From: Acinetobacter pecorum
Lineage (GTDB): Bacteria; Pseudomonadota; Gammaproteobacteria; Pseudomonadales; Moraxellaceae
Reading direction: 5' to 3'
DNA length: 64,000 nucleotides
Assembly (NCBI RefSeq): GCF_014837015.1
Contig: NZ_JACSPT010000004.1
Coordinates: 124,001-188,000, forward strand
This document shows positions 7,886 through 17,609 of this stretch, piece by piece; position 1 is the stretch's first letter; the number at the start of each line of letters is the position of its first letter. Under the pieces are notes generated by a model, which did not search any database, was not told the DNA's origin, and saw only the letters and a list, made by a program, of their open reading frames with translations. The translations under genes were made by a program, and so were the position numbers.

Positions 7886-10642
7886 ATGCCTGCAAAGAAA
7901 AATTTTAAAAAAACGATGCTAAATCGCAGTATGGGGCCTCATATACCACCGCACAGTGGTATGCACCTGTGTATGAGCATCTTTTTTATGATGTTATCCC
8001 ATCAGAGCATGGCACAAACCGAACAGCCCGAAACGCCCGTGGCTATTTCCCAGGCAGAAATGGTAGATGAGCTGTCCAAAGAGGCGATTCGTCAGGGCTT
8101 AGTTACGTCTGAAACAGAAGCAGAAGAAAAAGTTGAAGAAGCTTTAGAACAGGAAGTGCCAGTTGACAGTATGCTGATGCTGGAACAACAGCAAAATGCA
8201 GGATCGGGTCTAGATGAATTTACTCCAATCGAATTTGATGATCTGGAAGAATTGCCAGTTCAGACTATTGACCAAAACATGGCCAATGAAATTTATCGTG
8301 TGGCTGAACAAGCCAAACAGGAAGCGCAAAATTATCGCAATAGCCAGACCACCGAAACTGTAGTCGCAGATATCAGCCAGCAAGAACTGCTGGAAATCAA
8401 TCAGGCGCCGGTCAATGTGGATCAGTTGATGCAGTCCATTCAGGCAGACAGCCAGATTATGGTGCAAAACAACGAAGCAGGCATGACCTTAGCAGAAATA
8501 TCAGACTCGCTTTCACCTGAAAATGACAAGCGGCCAAATATTTTTAAAAGACTGTTTTATAAGATCCGCCCGCCACGCCAGATTATGACGGCAAGAGTTC
8601 CTCGGATTAATGCAGACGTCGTCATTGTGAATGAGGAAGGTGTGGCGCAAAGCAACGGCACACTGAATCGCAAGAGTGAATCCCAAGGTTATCTGAATTT
8701 AAGAAATAATGTCAAAGCCAAGCTCTCCAGTTTTACCCAGGAGTCTTTTGGCGATTTTAATTCAGCTTTACCTCAATTGCGGACACTGTCACGGCAGGCA
8801 GCTCAGGCGGTGGGTTATTACGATGCCCAGTTCAGGTTTGAAAAAGTATCAGACAGCAGGCTTCGTGTTTTTGTCACACCGAATGAACCTGTGATTATTA
8901 CCAGTTATGACCTGGAATTTACTGGAGCTGGCGCAGAGCAGCCACAATTTCAGGTCATCAGTATTTTGCCTGAACAGCAAGATGGCGATATTTTTAATCA
9001 TGGTGATTATGAAAAGACCAAGAACCGGATTGTTACTGCAGCCAATAATAATGGTTATTTTGATTCATACTGGCGTATGCATGATGTCAGGATTGCATTG
9101 CCACAGAATACGGCAGATGTGAATCTTCGTTTTGAGACTGGTGATCGTTATAAGCTGGGGAATGTCGAGTTCAGAATGAGTGATCCTGAAAAGGAACTCC
9201 CACTCGACCGCGATGTACTCGAAAGTCTGGTTACCTGGAAAGATGGGGCGGATTATACCTTCTGGCGAGTCAATAGCCTGGCCAACAATCTGACCAATTC
9301 ACGCTACTTTAACTATACCATGGTCGATGCGGTTCGCCCTGATCCGATTGAAAAGGAATTGGAATTGGCACCGGATATTCAGCAGCTGATTGAAGAACAA
9401 AAACTTTCTGAAGATCAGTCTGTAGAGAAAAAACCTGCCCGCTCGCCAGCCTCTTCTCAGGAGGTGACCCAGAATGTCGTGGATGAAGATCAGTTTGCCG
9501 GTAGTCGTGATCAGGAAAATCCAAACTTAAGAACCTTACGGGTTGAGCAGCAGACCAAAGAAAATGAACAGGATCGTTTAAAGGAACAGGCACGGGAAGA
9601 GAAGAAAATCCCGGTCATCGTGACTTTAAATGCAGACCGGGTAAACAGTGCAGAGCTGGGTCTGGGTTATGGAACAGATACCGATATCCGTCTGCGTGGT
9701 CAATACAGGCGCGCTATTGTAAATAAGCGTGGCCACTCTTTTGATGCCAATATCGAGTTGTCAGGCATCCGCCAGTCGATTGATGGACGTTATAATATTC
9801 CTTATAACCATCCGCTGAATGATTATGTCAGTATTGTGGGGGGCTACGAACGTGAAGAACGTGATAGCGTCGCACAGGGCCAAGGACTGATGATTGAATC
9901 AGCAGTGTTAGGTGCAGACCGGATTATTAAAAATCCACTGGGTAACTGGCAGCGTACTTTTGGAGCCCGTTATCGTCTGGATCGCTTAACACAGGATGGT
10001 TCTGTCGATTTTAATCAGATTCCAGAAGCGTTTCGCTTTAATACCGAAGATGAACAGCAATCGCTACTGGTGGGTTATGAAGTTTCACGTACCGATAGCG
10101 ATCGTCGGGTCAATCCGACCAAGGGCTTCAAGCAAACCTATAAGATTGAGCTGGGTAGCGAGGCTTTATTATCCGATGCGGATATGGCCATTGTGAATGC
10201 AGGCTGGCGTTTTATCTATTCATTGGGTGAAAATGCAGATTATCAGTTTGTTGGGCGTATGGATTTAGGGTATATCTTTACCGATGATTTTGCCAAAGTG
10301 CCATATAACCTGAGATATTTCACTGGTGGTGACCAGAGTATTCGCGGTTTTGACTACAAGAGTCTTTCTCCGGAAATTGACGGCTTTAAAGTGGGTGGTC
10401 AGGCCTTGGGTGTGGCTTCATTAGAATATAATTATCAGTTTAAGGAAGGCTGGCGTGCTGCGGTCTTTGCAGATGCCGGAAATGCCTATAATAAGGAATT
10501 CAGTAATCCGACCGAATATGGTGCGGGGGTAGGCTTACGTTGGGCTTCACCGATTGGGCCAATACGTGTAGATGTTGCGACGGGGCTGTCTGATGACAAT
10601 CACCCGATTCGGTTACATTTCTTTATTGGATCACAGTTATAA
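7886..10642 (+). CDS. tamA: TamA-like outer membrane assembly factor (BamA/TamA family)
   Basis: An Omp85-family protein of 918 aa, pairing with the TamB-like protein encoded 36 bp downstream. A signal peptide ends near residue 43 (after SQ-rich HQSMAQ). A long acidic and Gln-rich region, about 50-220, precedes the POTRA part (about 230-480). A second charged insert lies near 500-585, and the barrel fills the last 330 residues with the diagnostic GGDQSIRGFDY near 815, containing the RGF motif. E. coli TamA is only 577 aa, so the extension is lineage-specific. The ATG at 7886 has no strong ribosome binding site; a later Met (11, 16 or 26) might be used. Confidence 0.85.
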   Translation: MPAKKNFKKTMLNRSMGPHIPPHSGMHLCMSIFFMMLSHQSMAQTEQPETPVAISQAEMVDELSKEAIRQGLVTSETEAEEKVEEALEQEVPVDSMLMLEQQQNAGSGLDEFTPIEFDDLEELPVQTIDQNMANEIYRVAEQAKQEAQNYRNSQTTETVVADISQQELLEINQAPVNVDQLMQSIQADSQIMVQNNEAGMTLAEISDSLSPENDKRPNIFKRLFYKIRPPRQIMTARVPRINADVVIVNEEGVAQSNGTLNRKSESQGYLNLRNNVKAKLSSFTQESFGDFNSALPQLRTLSRQAAQAVGYYDAQFRFEKVSDSRLRVFVTPNEPVIITSYDLEFTGAGAEQPQFQVISILPEQQDGDIFNHGDYEKTKNRIVTAANNNGYFDSYWRMHDVRIALPQNTADVNLRFETGDRYKLGNVEFRMSDPEKELPLDRDVLESLVTWKDGADYTFWRVNSLANNLTNSRYFNYTMVDAVRPDPIEKELELAPDIQQLIEEQKLSEDQSVEKKPARSPASSQEVTQNVVDEDQFAGSRDQENPNLRTLRVEQQTKENEQDRLKEQAREEKKIPVIVTLNADRVNSAELGLGYGTDTDIRLRGQYRRAIVNKRGHSFDANIELSGIRQSIDGRYNIPYNHPLNDYVSIVGGYEREERDSVAQGQGLMIESAVLGADRIIKNPLGNWQRTFGARYRLDRLTQDGSVDFNQIPEAFRFNTEDEQQSLLVGYEVSRTDSDRRVNPTKGFKQTYKIELGSEALLSDADMAIVNAGWRFIYSLGENADYQFVGRMDLGYIFTDDFAKVPYNLRYFTGGDQSIRGFDYKSLSPEIDGFKVGGQALGVASLEYNYQFKEGWRAAVFADAGNAYNKEFSNPTEYGAGVGLRWASPIGPIRVDVATGLSDDNHPIRLHFFIGSQL

Positions 10643-10678
10643 AACTTCAATTTTAAAAAATAGTTATTTGGGTAGATC

Positions 10679-13600
10679 ATGGTCGAGAACCAACCACAGC
10701 CAGAACAAGAACCACAAAATAGCGTTGTGCCGAAAAAGCGGCGTATATTTAGAAGTATCTTATTGTCAGTACTTTTCTCCCTGATTTTTCTGCTGTCTGT
10801 GCTGGCCCTCTTGTTTTCGACCAATCAGGGCAGTAAATTTCTGCTGGATCAGGTTCTGCAACGCCAGCAAATTATTCATTATGAATATGAAGGCGGTAAT
10901 TTATGGCGTGGGATTATCCTTAAAAATGTGCTCGTCACTTTAAAACCGGTGGATGTCAAAATTGATCGTGCTGATGTCAAACTGGGCTGGCGGGCAATTG
11001 TCAAAAAAGAAATTCATCTTACAGAGGCGGATGTTCGCAATCTGCAAATTATTAATAAAAATCCGTCTACAGGCGAACCATTCAAGTTTAATGCTATCCG
11101 CTTGCCTTTTATACTGCGTGTCGATCATCTGCTGCTGGATCATCTGGTCATTAACACCCAGACCAATGCCGTAGATTTTTACAATATTGAATTAAATGAT
11201 GCACTTTGGTCCGGCACCGAATTAAATTTTGAAGACTCCCGTATGGATATGGGCTATCTTTCGCTACGTGAAGCCACGGGAAAAATGCAGTTCGAAGGAA
11301 AATATCCTCTGGATGCCACGGGTATCCTCAATCTGCCTTCTTTAAGAGAAAGCCTGAATATTCATGATATTCAGGTTCGGGCGCGTGGAACGCTAGATAC
11401 TATTCAGGCAGGAGTAGCGACCAATACGCCTGATTTGTTGACGGGTTGGGTTATCGTACATCCAATGCGTCCACAGGTACCGATGCGCGGTGAATTACAG
11501 TTCAAAGATTATCATTGGCCTATTCTGACTGAGCAGAAACTGTTTAGCAAAGACGGGGTTGCCAAGTTTAATGGTGATATCAAGCGTCTGGATCTGAATG
11601 TTGATACTGACCTGATTGGGGAAAATATTCCGCAAGGTCAATATAATGCGGTGATGTTTACTGATCTGGTCAATCAGCTGAATATTACCGACCTGAATGG
11701 CCAGTTGATGAAAGGTGCAGTCAGCCTTGCTGGAACAGTGGGCTGGAAAGATCGGGTCAGTTGGGATCTGACGGGGCGCTTAAATGGCATTGATCCTAAA
11801 CATGAGCGCATTCCGCAAGTCGTACAGGATTTCTTGCCGCCAAGTCTGGATGCCAATATTGCTTCTGCGGGTAACCTGGAAAATGGCCTGCACCTTACCG
11901 GACTGGTTGATTTCGACCGTTATGAAAGCTGGAATCTGAAGCTGGATCAAAACCCGGCCAAGGGCAATAAAGCGCAGCCGATGCTACTGGATATTGCCTG
12001 GAAAAATATTGATCGCGCCGTACCTTATGTGGGCTGGCTCAGCAGTCAGTCTGGTGATGTCAAATTGGCACTGGTTGAAGGTCAGCAGAATATTCATGTG
12101 GCGACCAAAGTCGAGCAGCATGAACAAGGTCTTTTGCCTGCAGGCATGTATCAGGCCAAGCTGAATCTGAAAAATAATATCCTGAATGTCCCAAGTTATA
12201 ATTATAGTAGCAATGCACAGGCAGGCAGTTTAAGCGGCAATGCACGGATTGAACTGCCACAAGAAAAACGTCAGTTGAAATGGACAGCGGTATTAAATGC
12301 CAAAAATTTAAATACCCAAAGTATTGCAGCAGCTTCACCGGTAGACCGTTTGAATGGCCAGATCAAGGCCAATGGCTATGCACAACCGAATCAGCAGATT
12401 ATTAAACTGAATAATGTCAACCTGACCGGACGCTTGGCAGAGCAGAATGAAACTGTGCGTCTGACTGGTAACAGTACTATTGCCCTGTTATTCCACAATG
12501 AAAAAGCTGGCGGTGGATTTAAAGGCTATGCAGTCAATTATGATGGCGCTTTAAATGCTAGTCAGCTTAAAGCCAGTCAGGGCATGCTGAAACTTCGGGT
12601 TTCAGGTACACCCGAGCTACTGAAAGTCAATGAATTCCGTCATGATGGTGTGGCTGGCAAGATTAACGCGAGCGGTCTGGTCAATTTGAAGAATGGTATC
12701 GGTTGGGATATTAATGCTTCATTAATTCGCTTTAAGCCGCAATACTTTAATGCCCAATTGAAGGGCGAGTTGTCAGGCAATGTGAAAACCCAAGGGGTTT
12801 GGTCAGATGCCTTAAAACGTATTCAGATCCAGCGTTTGAATCTGGCCGGTATGCTGAATAACAAACCGGTGCGCGGCACAGGGAATTTATCGGTGATTAT
12901 TAACTCAAATCAGCGCGGTTTTGTTCCAGAGCAATTTGAAGCCAATAACCTGTTCCTGTCTTATGCCAGCAACCAGATTCAGGCGACTGGAAATGCACAG
13001 AACCTGCAACTGAAGGTGAATGCGCCGGCATTGTATGAGTTATATCCGGGTTTAAGAGGTCGTGCGCAGGGCTATATCAATATGCAGGCGCAGCCGCGCT
13101 TACAGGCTTCTGCTAATCTATCTATCGATAATTTTGCTTTTAAAAATCTGTTTAGTGTGCAGAAAGTCCGTATTCGCGGACAGTTGCCAACATCGCAGAC
13201 TACACCAACCTTATTAACTGCAACAATGGATCGCTTGCGTAATGGCTCACGGGAAATTGTTCGAGGCGAAGTATCACTCGCCGGTACCCGTGCAGCGCAT
13301 ATACTTAAAGTTCAGGCAGAAAATAAACTGTCAAAATTCTTTGTTCAGCTGGCTGGTGGCTTTAATGCACAAAATAACTGGCTGGGTCAGATTCAAAAAG
13401 GTGACTTCGACTCTTTGCGCGCCCATTTGGTGCAGCGTCAAAATGCGGCAGTGATTTATAACACTGCCCAGTCTAGTCTGTTTATCGGTGCTCATTGCTG
13501 GATGAGTCAACAAAGCCAGTTGTGTTTTGATCAGCCGATTCGGGTCAATAAAACTGGAGGTAGTGTCTCTTTTATTACCCAAAACCTTGATTTGGAAGAC

Positions 13601-15202
13601 TTCAGCGCATTCCTGCCTGATGGATTGGCGTTGACAGGTAAAGTCAATGGTTATGCCAAGGCAGCTTGGGCACAAGGGGCTAAACCAAAAATTGATGCAC
13701 GTCTAGTCACCCGAAATGGCGTTGTAGGTTTATCTTCTGAAGACCCGGAATATTTAGGTTCTACGCTAAAATATGATGAAGTTGGCTTGGTAGCAAAAAG
13801 TGTAGCACAAGGCTTGCAGCTTCGCCTGGATGTAAAAACTCCAGATATCGGTGCAGGCTATGCCAATGTGATTATTGACCCATATCGGGACAGCAAACCG
13901 ATGCGTGGCGAAATTGCCTTTAACCAGGTGCAGCTCAAGGTCTTTAAACCATTTATTGAGGACATTCGTAATCTGGACGGAACTTTATCCTATGCCGGAA
14001 AGATTGGTGGCACTTTAACGGATCCTTTGCTGGAAGGTGAGCTTCGGGTCAAAGATGCCTCGATCAGTATGATCTCTTTACCCGTGAATCTGACCAATGT
14101 ACAACTATATTCATCCATACGTCAGAACTCTGCCAGCATTAATGGGGCATTTAACAGCGGTCAGGGTGTCGGTAAATTAACCGGTTCAGTCGACTGGAAA
14201 GGTGATCCAAGGGTACAGTTAAAACTGCAAGGTGAAAATCTGCTGATTCGTCAGGCACCATTAATTACGGCCATGGTGACGCCTGATCTGACCTTGGACA
14301 TGTATCCATTTAATAAAAAACTGAGTTTAAGTGGCACGGTAGATGTACCGCGTGCACTGATTTCAATGCCTGAAGCTTCGGAACCGGTAGTCGGCTTATC
14401 CCCAGATGTACGTGTCGTGCGTGAAGGTGAGGATCAACTGGCGATTTTGAGAGCGGCACGTCCATGGGATATCCGGGCGGATGTGGCTGTTTCTTTGGGT
14501 AATCAGGTGATCTTCCAGGGCTTTGATAGTCGTATCCCGCTATTAGGCCGAGTGAACCTGTCACAGCGTGGTCTGGAAACCGCAATGCGCGCCAATGGTG
14601 CAATCGGGGTATCACAACGGGTGAAAATCGAAGCCTATGGTCAGAGTCTGGATTTGAATCGTGCCATCGCGCGTTTTAATGGTGAACTCACCAATCCGAC
14701 GCTAGACATTGATGCCAATAAAATGGTTCAGGGTAGTACGGTCGGGGTGCGCGTAACGGGTACTGCATCGAGTCCAAGCATTCAGATTTATAATGATGCG
14801 GGCTTGTCAGAGCAGGAAGCCTTAAATGCCTTGATTACCGGTCGTATCAATGAGGGTGCATCCGGTTTAAATCAGACTGAAGGATTCAGGTCTGATGTAA
14901 ATAATACGATCGCTGCCGCAGGTATCAGTCTGGGCTTGGGTGGTACCCGTGCACTGACTAACCAGATCGGACGTAGTTTTGGCTTGAGTGGTTTAGCCTT
15001 GGATGCACAGGGAACAGGAGATGATACGCAGGTTTCTGTGACTGGTTACATTACGCCAGATCTGTATCTTCGCTATGGAGTTGGAGTATTTACACCAGTA
15101 AATAAACTGACTTTACGTTATCAGGTAAATCAGCGTCTTTACTTAGAAGCAAGTCAGTCCTTAGAACGTGCAATTGACTTGTTCTATAACTGGCGCTTCT
15201 AA
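10679..15202 (+). CDS. tamB: TamB-like translocation and assembly protein
   Basis: An inner-membrane-anchored AsmA-like protein of 1507 aa that spans the periplasm and works with TamA in outer-membrane biogenesis and lipid movement. A basic start (PKKRR) is followed by one membrane anchor near 24-47. The body is a long run of beta-rich repeats with no cysteines in clusters. The C-terminal DUF490/TamB domain is recognisable from features such as RGLETAMRANGAIGVSQ, ALNALITGR and the ending SLERAIDLFYNWRF, which closes with Phe like a barrel-recognition signal. A strong terminator follows 8 bp after the stop. Confidence 0.9.
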   Translation: MVENQPQPEQEPQNSVVPKKRRIFRSILLSVLFSLIFLLSVLALLFSTNQGSKFLLDQVLQRQQIIHYEYEGGNLWRGIILKNVLVTLKPVDVKIDRADVKLGWRAIVKKEIHLTEADVRNLQIINKNPSTGEPFKFNAIRLPFILRVDHLLLDHLVINTQTNAVDFYNIELNDALWSGTELNFEDSRMDMGYLSLREATGKMQFEGKYPLDATGILNLPSLRESLNIHDIQVRARGTLDTIQAGVATNTPDLLTGWVIVHPMRPQVPMRGELQFKDYHWPILTEQKLFSKDGVAKFNGDIKRLDLNVDTDLIGENIPQGQYNAVMFTDLVNQLNITDLNGQLMKGAVSLAGTVGWKDRVSWDLTGRLNGIDPKHERIPQVVQDFLPPSLDANIASAGNLENGLHLTGLVDFDRYESWNLKLDQNPAKGNKAQPMLLDIAWKNIDRAVPYVGWLSSQSGDVKLALVEGQQNIHVATKVEQHEQGLLPAGMYQAKLNLKNNILNVPSYNYSSNAQAGSLSGNARIELPQEKRQLKWTAVLNAKNLNTQSIAAASPVDRLNGQIKANGYAQPNQQIIKLNNVNLTGRLAEQNETVRLTGNSTIALLFHNEKAGGGFKGYAVNYDGALNASQLKASQGMLKLRVSGTPELLKVNEFRHDGVAGKINASGLVNLKNGIGWDINASLIRFKPQYFNAQLKGELSGNVKTQGVWSDALKRIQIQRLNLAGMLNNKPVRGTGNLSVIINSNQRGFVPEQFEANNLFLSYASNQIQATGNAQNLQLKVNAPALYELYPGLRGRAQGYINMQAQPRLQASANLSIDNFAFKNLFSVQKVRIRGQLPTSQTTPTLLTATMDRLRNGSREIVRGEVSLAGTRAAHILKVQAENKLSKFFVQLAGGFNAQNNWLGQIQKGDFDSLRAHLVQRQNAAVIYNTAQSSLFIGAHCWMSQQSQLCFDQPIRVNKTGGSVSFITQNLDLEDFSAFLPDGLALTGKVNGYAKAAWAQGAKPKIDARLVTRNGVVGLSSEDPEYLGSTLKYDEVGLVAKSVAQGLQLRLDVKTPDIGAGYANVIIDPYRDSKPMRGEIAFNQVQLKVFKPFIEDIRNLDGTLSYAGKIGGTLTDPLLEGELRVKDASISMISLPVNLTNVQLYSSIRQNSASINGAFNSGQGVGKLTGSVDWKGDPRVQLKLQGENLLIRQAPLITAMVTPDLTLDMYPFNKKLSLSGTVDVPRALISMPEASEPVVGLSPDVRVVREGEDQLAILRAARPWDIRADVAVSLGNQVIFQGFDSRIPLLGRVNLSQRGLETAMRANGAIGVSQRVKIEAYGQSLDLNRAIARFNGELTNPTLDIDANKMVQGSTVGVRVTGTASSPSIQIYNDAGLSEQEALNALITGRINEGASGLNQTEGFRSDVNNTIAAAGISLGLGGTRALTNQIGRSFGLSGLALDAQGTGDDTQVSVTGYITPDLYLRYGVGVFTPVNKLTLRYQVNQRLYLEASQSLERAIDLFYNWRF

Positions 15203-15210
15203 GCGCAGTA

Positions 15211-15237
15211 AAAAAGCCCTCAACTGAGGGCTTTTTT
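15211..15237 (+). terminator. intrinsic terminator of tamA-tamB
   Basis: AAAAAGCCCTC pairs with GAGGGCTTTTTT around a four-base loop, giving a long stem ending in six Ts. Confidence 0.9.
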
Positions 15238-15518
15238 ATGTAGAAATTTTTTATTTATCATGAAATCATCCAGTTTAAGTACCGATCAGTAGAAACAATG
15301 AATATCTAAAATTAAGCTCAATAGAAATAAAAAATTTATGCAACATTGCTTAAATCTTGGCGATTTTATCTCCTAAGAAAATTAAATACTTCTTATGGCC
15401 CCAATAAAATATAAAAAATTAATTAAAATATAGAATAACTGCCTAAAAATCAATAAACCCATAATAAAATTAGGTGTATATTGAAAATACAATTTTTTTT
15501 GTATAAGAGCATCTTTGT

Positions 15519-15722
15519 ATGTCGACTAAATTTATCATCCGTTTTGCTGCGATACTATTTTCTATACTTATTTTGACTGCATTAGTTATTAAATTTTTCT
15601 TTAGCCCAGATGTAACCATCGTGCTATGGATTTTTGCTGTGCCTTTCATTTTAGGTATACCAATTTTAGCTTCTGTTGTATTGGCCACCAATGAAGAGCT
15701 GGACCTTCATAGCGTGAATTAG
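15519..15722 (+). CDS. small two-span membrane protein
   Basis: A hypothetical protein of 67 aa. Hydrophobic spans cover about 6-30 (IIRFAAILFSILILTALVI) and 34-58 (VTIVLWIFAVPFILGIPILA), with a short acidic tail EELDLHSVN. It starts with ATG; no good ribosome binding site is visible. The gene is isolated downstream of the tamB terminator in AT-rich DNA. I do not recognise the family and infer only that it sits in the inner membrane. Confidence 0.55.
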   Translation: MSTKFIIRFAAILFSILILTALVIKFFFSPDVTIVLWIFAVPFILGIPILASVVLATNEELDLHSVN

Positions 15723-15983
15723 AATCTAATCTTGAGCTAAAAGTTAGAGTAGCCGCCATTTTGGCGAATTTATTCCTAATAAATTTTTTAAGTCATACAC
15801 GACTCCTTAGTACGTCAAAAATGAGTGTATGTATATGCTCATTTTTTATGGCTTGATCTGATAGTTTTGATTTAAGTTCGTCATTATCTAATTTACATAA
15901 ACCCTAAGAAATAGTGGAATATTCCCATCCTTACTCATTCAATATAGGGATTCATCATAACTCATTATTTTAGAGAAAACAGA

Positions 15984-16253
15984 ATGCCTAGAAATAACTA
16001 TTTGCCAGCTCTAGAACAAGTTTATGAATTTTTAATAGAGCGTCCAAATTTTAAAAATCAAAGCGAATTTGATAAATCAATAGAGTATTTTAAAACTCTA
16101 CATGAAAGTGATCCTCTGGATTTCAGGGTGCAAACACCTCATGTTGTAGCAGGAAAATTTGGTGCTAAAGAAACCATAAATTTAGGATCTATGCCAAAAT
16201 TCACTGATAAAGAAAATTTCATTAACTGGATTGATGCGCAGATTAACTGTTAA
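15984..16253 (+). CDS. hypothetical protein, 89 aa
   Basis: A small soluble protein with mixed charge. It contains an N-terminal helix (LPALEQVYEFLIERP), a middle segment FDKSIEYFKTLHESDP, and a C-terminal segment KENFINWIDAQINC. A Phe/Tyr/Trp-rich pattern suggests a compact domain. AGAAAA upstream of the ATG is a weak ribosome binding site. No neighbour shares an operon with it. I do not recognise a family or assign a function. Confidence 0.55.
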   Translation: MPRNNYLPALEQVYEFLIERPNFKNQSEFDKSIEYFKTLHESDPLDFRVQTPHVVAGKFGAKETINLGSMPKFTDKENFINWIDAQINC

Positions 16254-16403
16254 GTCTTCACACTGACTCATCATAGGCTGGATTCTAGATATTATTCATA
16301 CATTCAGTAACATGTAGTACAGAAAATAATCAAAACTGGATTGGAAAGCTACAAACTTGAATGATAACTTTATATTTAAATCTTCCCGGTGATGAGGTAA
16401 ACA

Positions 16404-16553
16404 ATGAAGTTGTTAACTTTGGTAGGCATGGGAGTTGCAGCAAGTTATTGTTATAAAACTATGAAAAATGGCAAGCTCGCTCTTTCAAAGCCTGACTTTG
16501 ATGAAAGTGTAAAACGGTTTGTCTTGCAAGAATTTGCAGCTTCACATTCCTGA
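16404..16553 (+). CDS. small protein of 49 aa with hydrophobic N-terminus
   Basis: This frame begins MKLLTLVGMGVAASYCYKTM and ends in FVLQEFAASHS. The ATG is preceded at good spacing by GATGAGG, a strong ribosome binding site, and the stop is followed within 15 bp by an intrinsic terminator. This signal-gene-terminator arrangement supports a real gene despite its size. Residues 1-17 could form a membrane anchor or uncleaved signal; the rest is soluble and charged. I do not recognise the family. Confidence 0.6.
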   Translation: MKLLTLVGMGVAASYCYKTMKNGKLALSKPDFDESVKRFVLQEFAASHS

Positions 16554-16563
16554 TTTTTTTTAT

Positions 16564-16596
16564 AAAAAGGCTCATAAGATAGTGAGCTTTTTTATT
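16564..16596 (+). terminator. intrinsic terminator of 49-aa gene
   Basis: AAAGGCTCA pairs with TGAGCTTTT (one G-T pair) around a short loop, followed by a run of Ts. It begins 11 bp past the stop codon. Confidence 0.75.
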
Positions 16597-16702
16597 TTCT
16601 AAAAGCTTATAACTTTAATATTCATATTAAAAGCAGTTTTATTATACTCAGCGTGCTATAAAGCTATTACATTGGCTATTTTAAATAATTAAATGAGAAA
16701 AA

Positions 16703-16984
16703 ATGGGCGATGAAGATGAATGGTGTGAACTTATATATTCTGAGGCTTTAAGACTACACAAAACATCACGTTATAAGGCAATTGATAAACTTAGATTCTT
16801 TGCCTTGATTTTAGAATTATTCGTCGAGATGCGCAATGATGAGGCAACTATTCAGATAAAGACAGTAAATATCAAGTTTAAGTTAAGATCTAAGAATTAT
16901 ATTTTTTGGGTGTTTGAAATTCCTGATTATCAGGATAAAAGATTATTTATGACATATATGTATCGTCAATTAAGTAAATTTTGA
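16703..16984 (+). CDS. hypothetical protein, 93 aa
   Basis: A small mixed-charge protein. The N-terminal half is helical and acidic (DEDEWCELIYSEALRLH), the middle reads KLRFFALILELFVEMR, and the C-terminal half is beta-like with many aromatic residues (NYIFWVFEIPDYQDK). A TGAGAAAA stretch just before the ATG is a plausible weak ribosome binding site. The size and composition resemble its equally unassigned neighbour at 15984, but I see no clear sequence relation. Function unknown. Confidence 0.55.
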   Translation: MGDEDEWCELIYSEALRLHKTSRYKAIDKLRFFALILELFVEMRNDEATIQIKTVNIKFKLRSKNYIFWVFEIPDYQDKRLFMTYMYRQLSKF

Positions 16985-17020
16985 AGTATATTTATGGTTA
17001 AAATATTTAATTAATTCCAC

Positions 17021-17057
17021 AACTATAGCTATTAATTATGCAACTATAGTTTTTTTA
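17021..17057 (+). terminator. likely intrinsic terminator of 93-aa gene
   Basis: AACTATAG (17021-17028) pairs with CTATAGTT (17044-17051) around a 15-base loop and runs into a string of Ts. The stem is AT-rich, so termination may be weak. Confidence 0.5.
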
Positions 17058-17089
17058 TATGCTTATGGATGATTATATATTTTTATTTA

Positions 17090-17190
17090 GAAATTGCCTA
17101 TGCTCTGCATGTTGTTCATTTTAACAACATACCTGAATCAGCGCAAAATTGAGGAAGGGGAAAGCCTATCGCTAGATAGGCTTTTTTTTT
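17090..17190 (+). ncRNA. candidate small RNA with terminator
   Basis: A perfect 8-bp hairpin ATGTTGTT / AACAACAT (17109-17130) is followed by an unpaired linker containing the purine tract GAGGAAGGGG, then a strong intrinsic terminator, AAGCCTATC / GATAGGCTT with loop GCTA and nine Ts (17162-17190). No coding frame ends near this terminator. Hairpin, accessible purine-rich linker and terminator is the usual design of a trans-acting sRNA. The 5' end is a guess; upstream DNA is AT-rich and could hold a -10 element. Confidence 0.35.
17162..17190 (+). terminator. strong orphan intrinsic terminator
   Basis: A 9-bp perfect stem with tetraloop GCTA and nine Ts. It has no protein gene immediately upstream, which is why a short RNA is proposed. 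Confidence 0.8.
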
Positions 17191-17475
17191 AGATGTACAT
17201 TTCATTCCACGAAATGTAATTTAAAGTGAATATAAAGGTGAAGATTATTAATACTCTTTATATTCTATTTATAAATTTGAAATGCTATATATGTTTTACG
17301 AAAAAAAAAGAAAATGTATATAAGATACATATCCTGAATACAGTATTAGCCTGCTTATTCAAAAGGTTAAAGAGGTTTTTTAATTGAAAAACTGATGTAA
17401 TCTTATATTAAAGAACTCTATATTCTATAGCTGTAGTTTCTTCCAGTTGTTGCCTTCCTTTCTAAGGAGGATTTT

Positions 17476-17550
17476 TTGAACAGAGAAGACCAAAATTCAA
17501 ACCTCTATTTTGTTTATTCAGTTACACAAATGATCATCGTTAACTATTGA
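17476..17550 (+). CDS. possible 24-aa peptide behind a strong ribosome binding site
   Basis: AAGGAGG at 17464-17470 is a near-perfect Shine-Dalgarno sequence five bases before a TTG that opens a 24-codon frame (beginning NREDQNSNLYFVYS after the start). The same AAGGAGG can pair with CCTTCCTT just upstream, and a T-run follows, so the element may instead be a small intrinsic terminator. I cannot decide between the two. Confidence 0.2.
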   Translation: MNREDQNSNLYFVYSVTQMIIVNY

Positions 17551-17609
17551 ATGAATCCCGTAAATATTTGAGCATGATATTTTCTTGGTTAAATAAATGA
17601 GGGACCGCC

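Larger units (their letters stand above)
16985..17609. other. 625-bp gene-poor stretch with hairpins
   Basis: The stretch holds three hairpins listed separately: a terminator at 17021-17057, a possible small RNA ending at 17190, and a hairpin over a Shine-Dalgarno-like sequence at 17453-17477. The remainder is AT-rich with no frame I can support beyond a 24-codon candidate at 17476. Confidence 0.5.
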
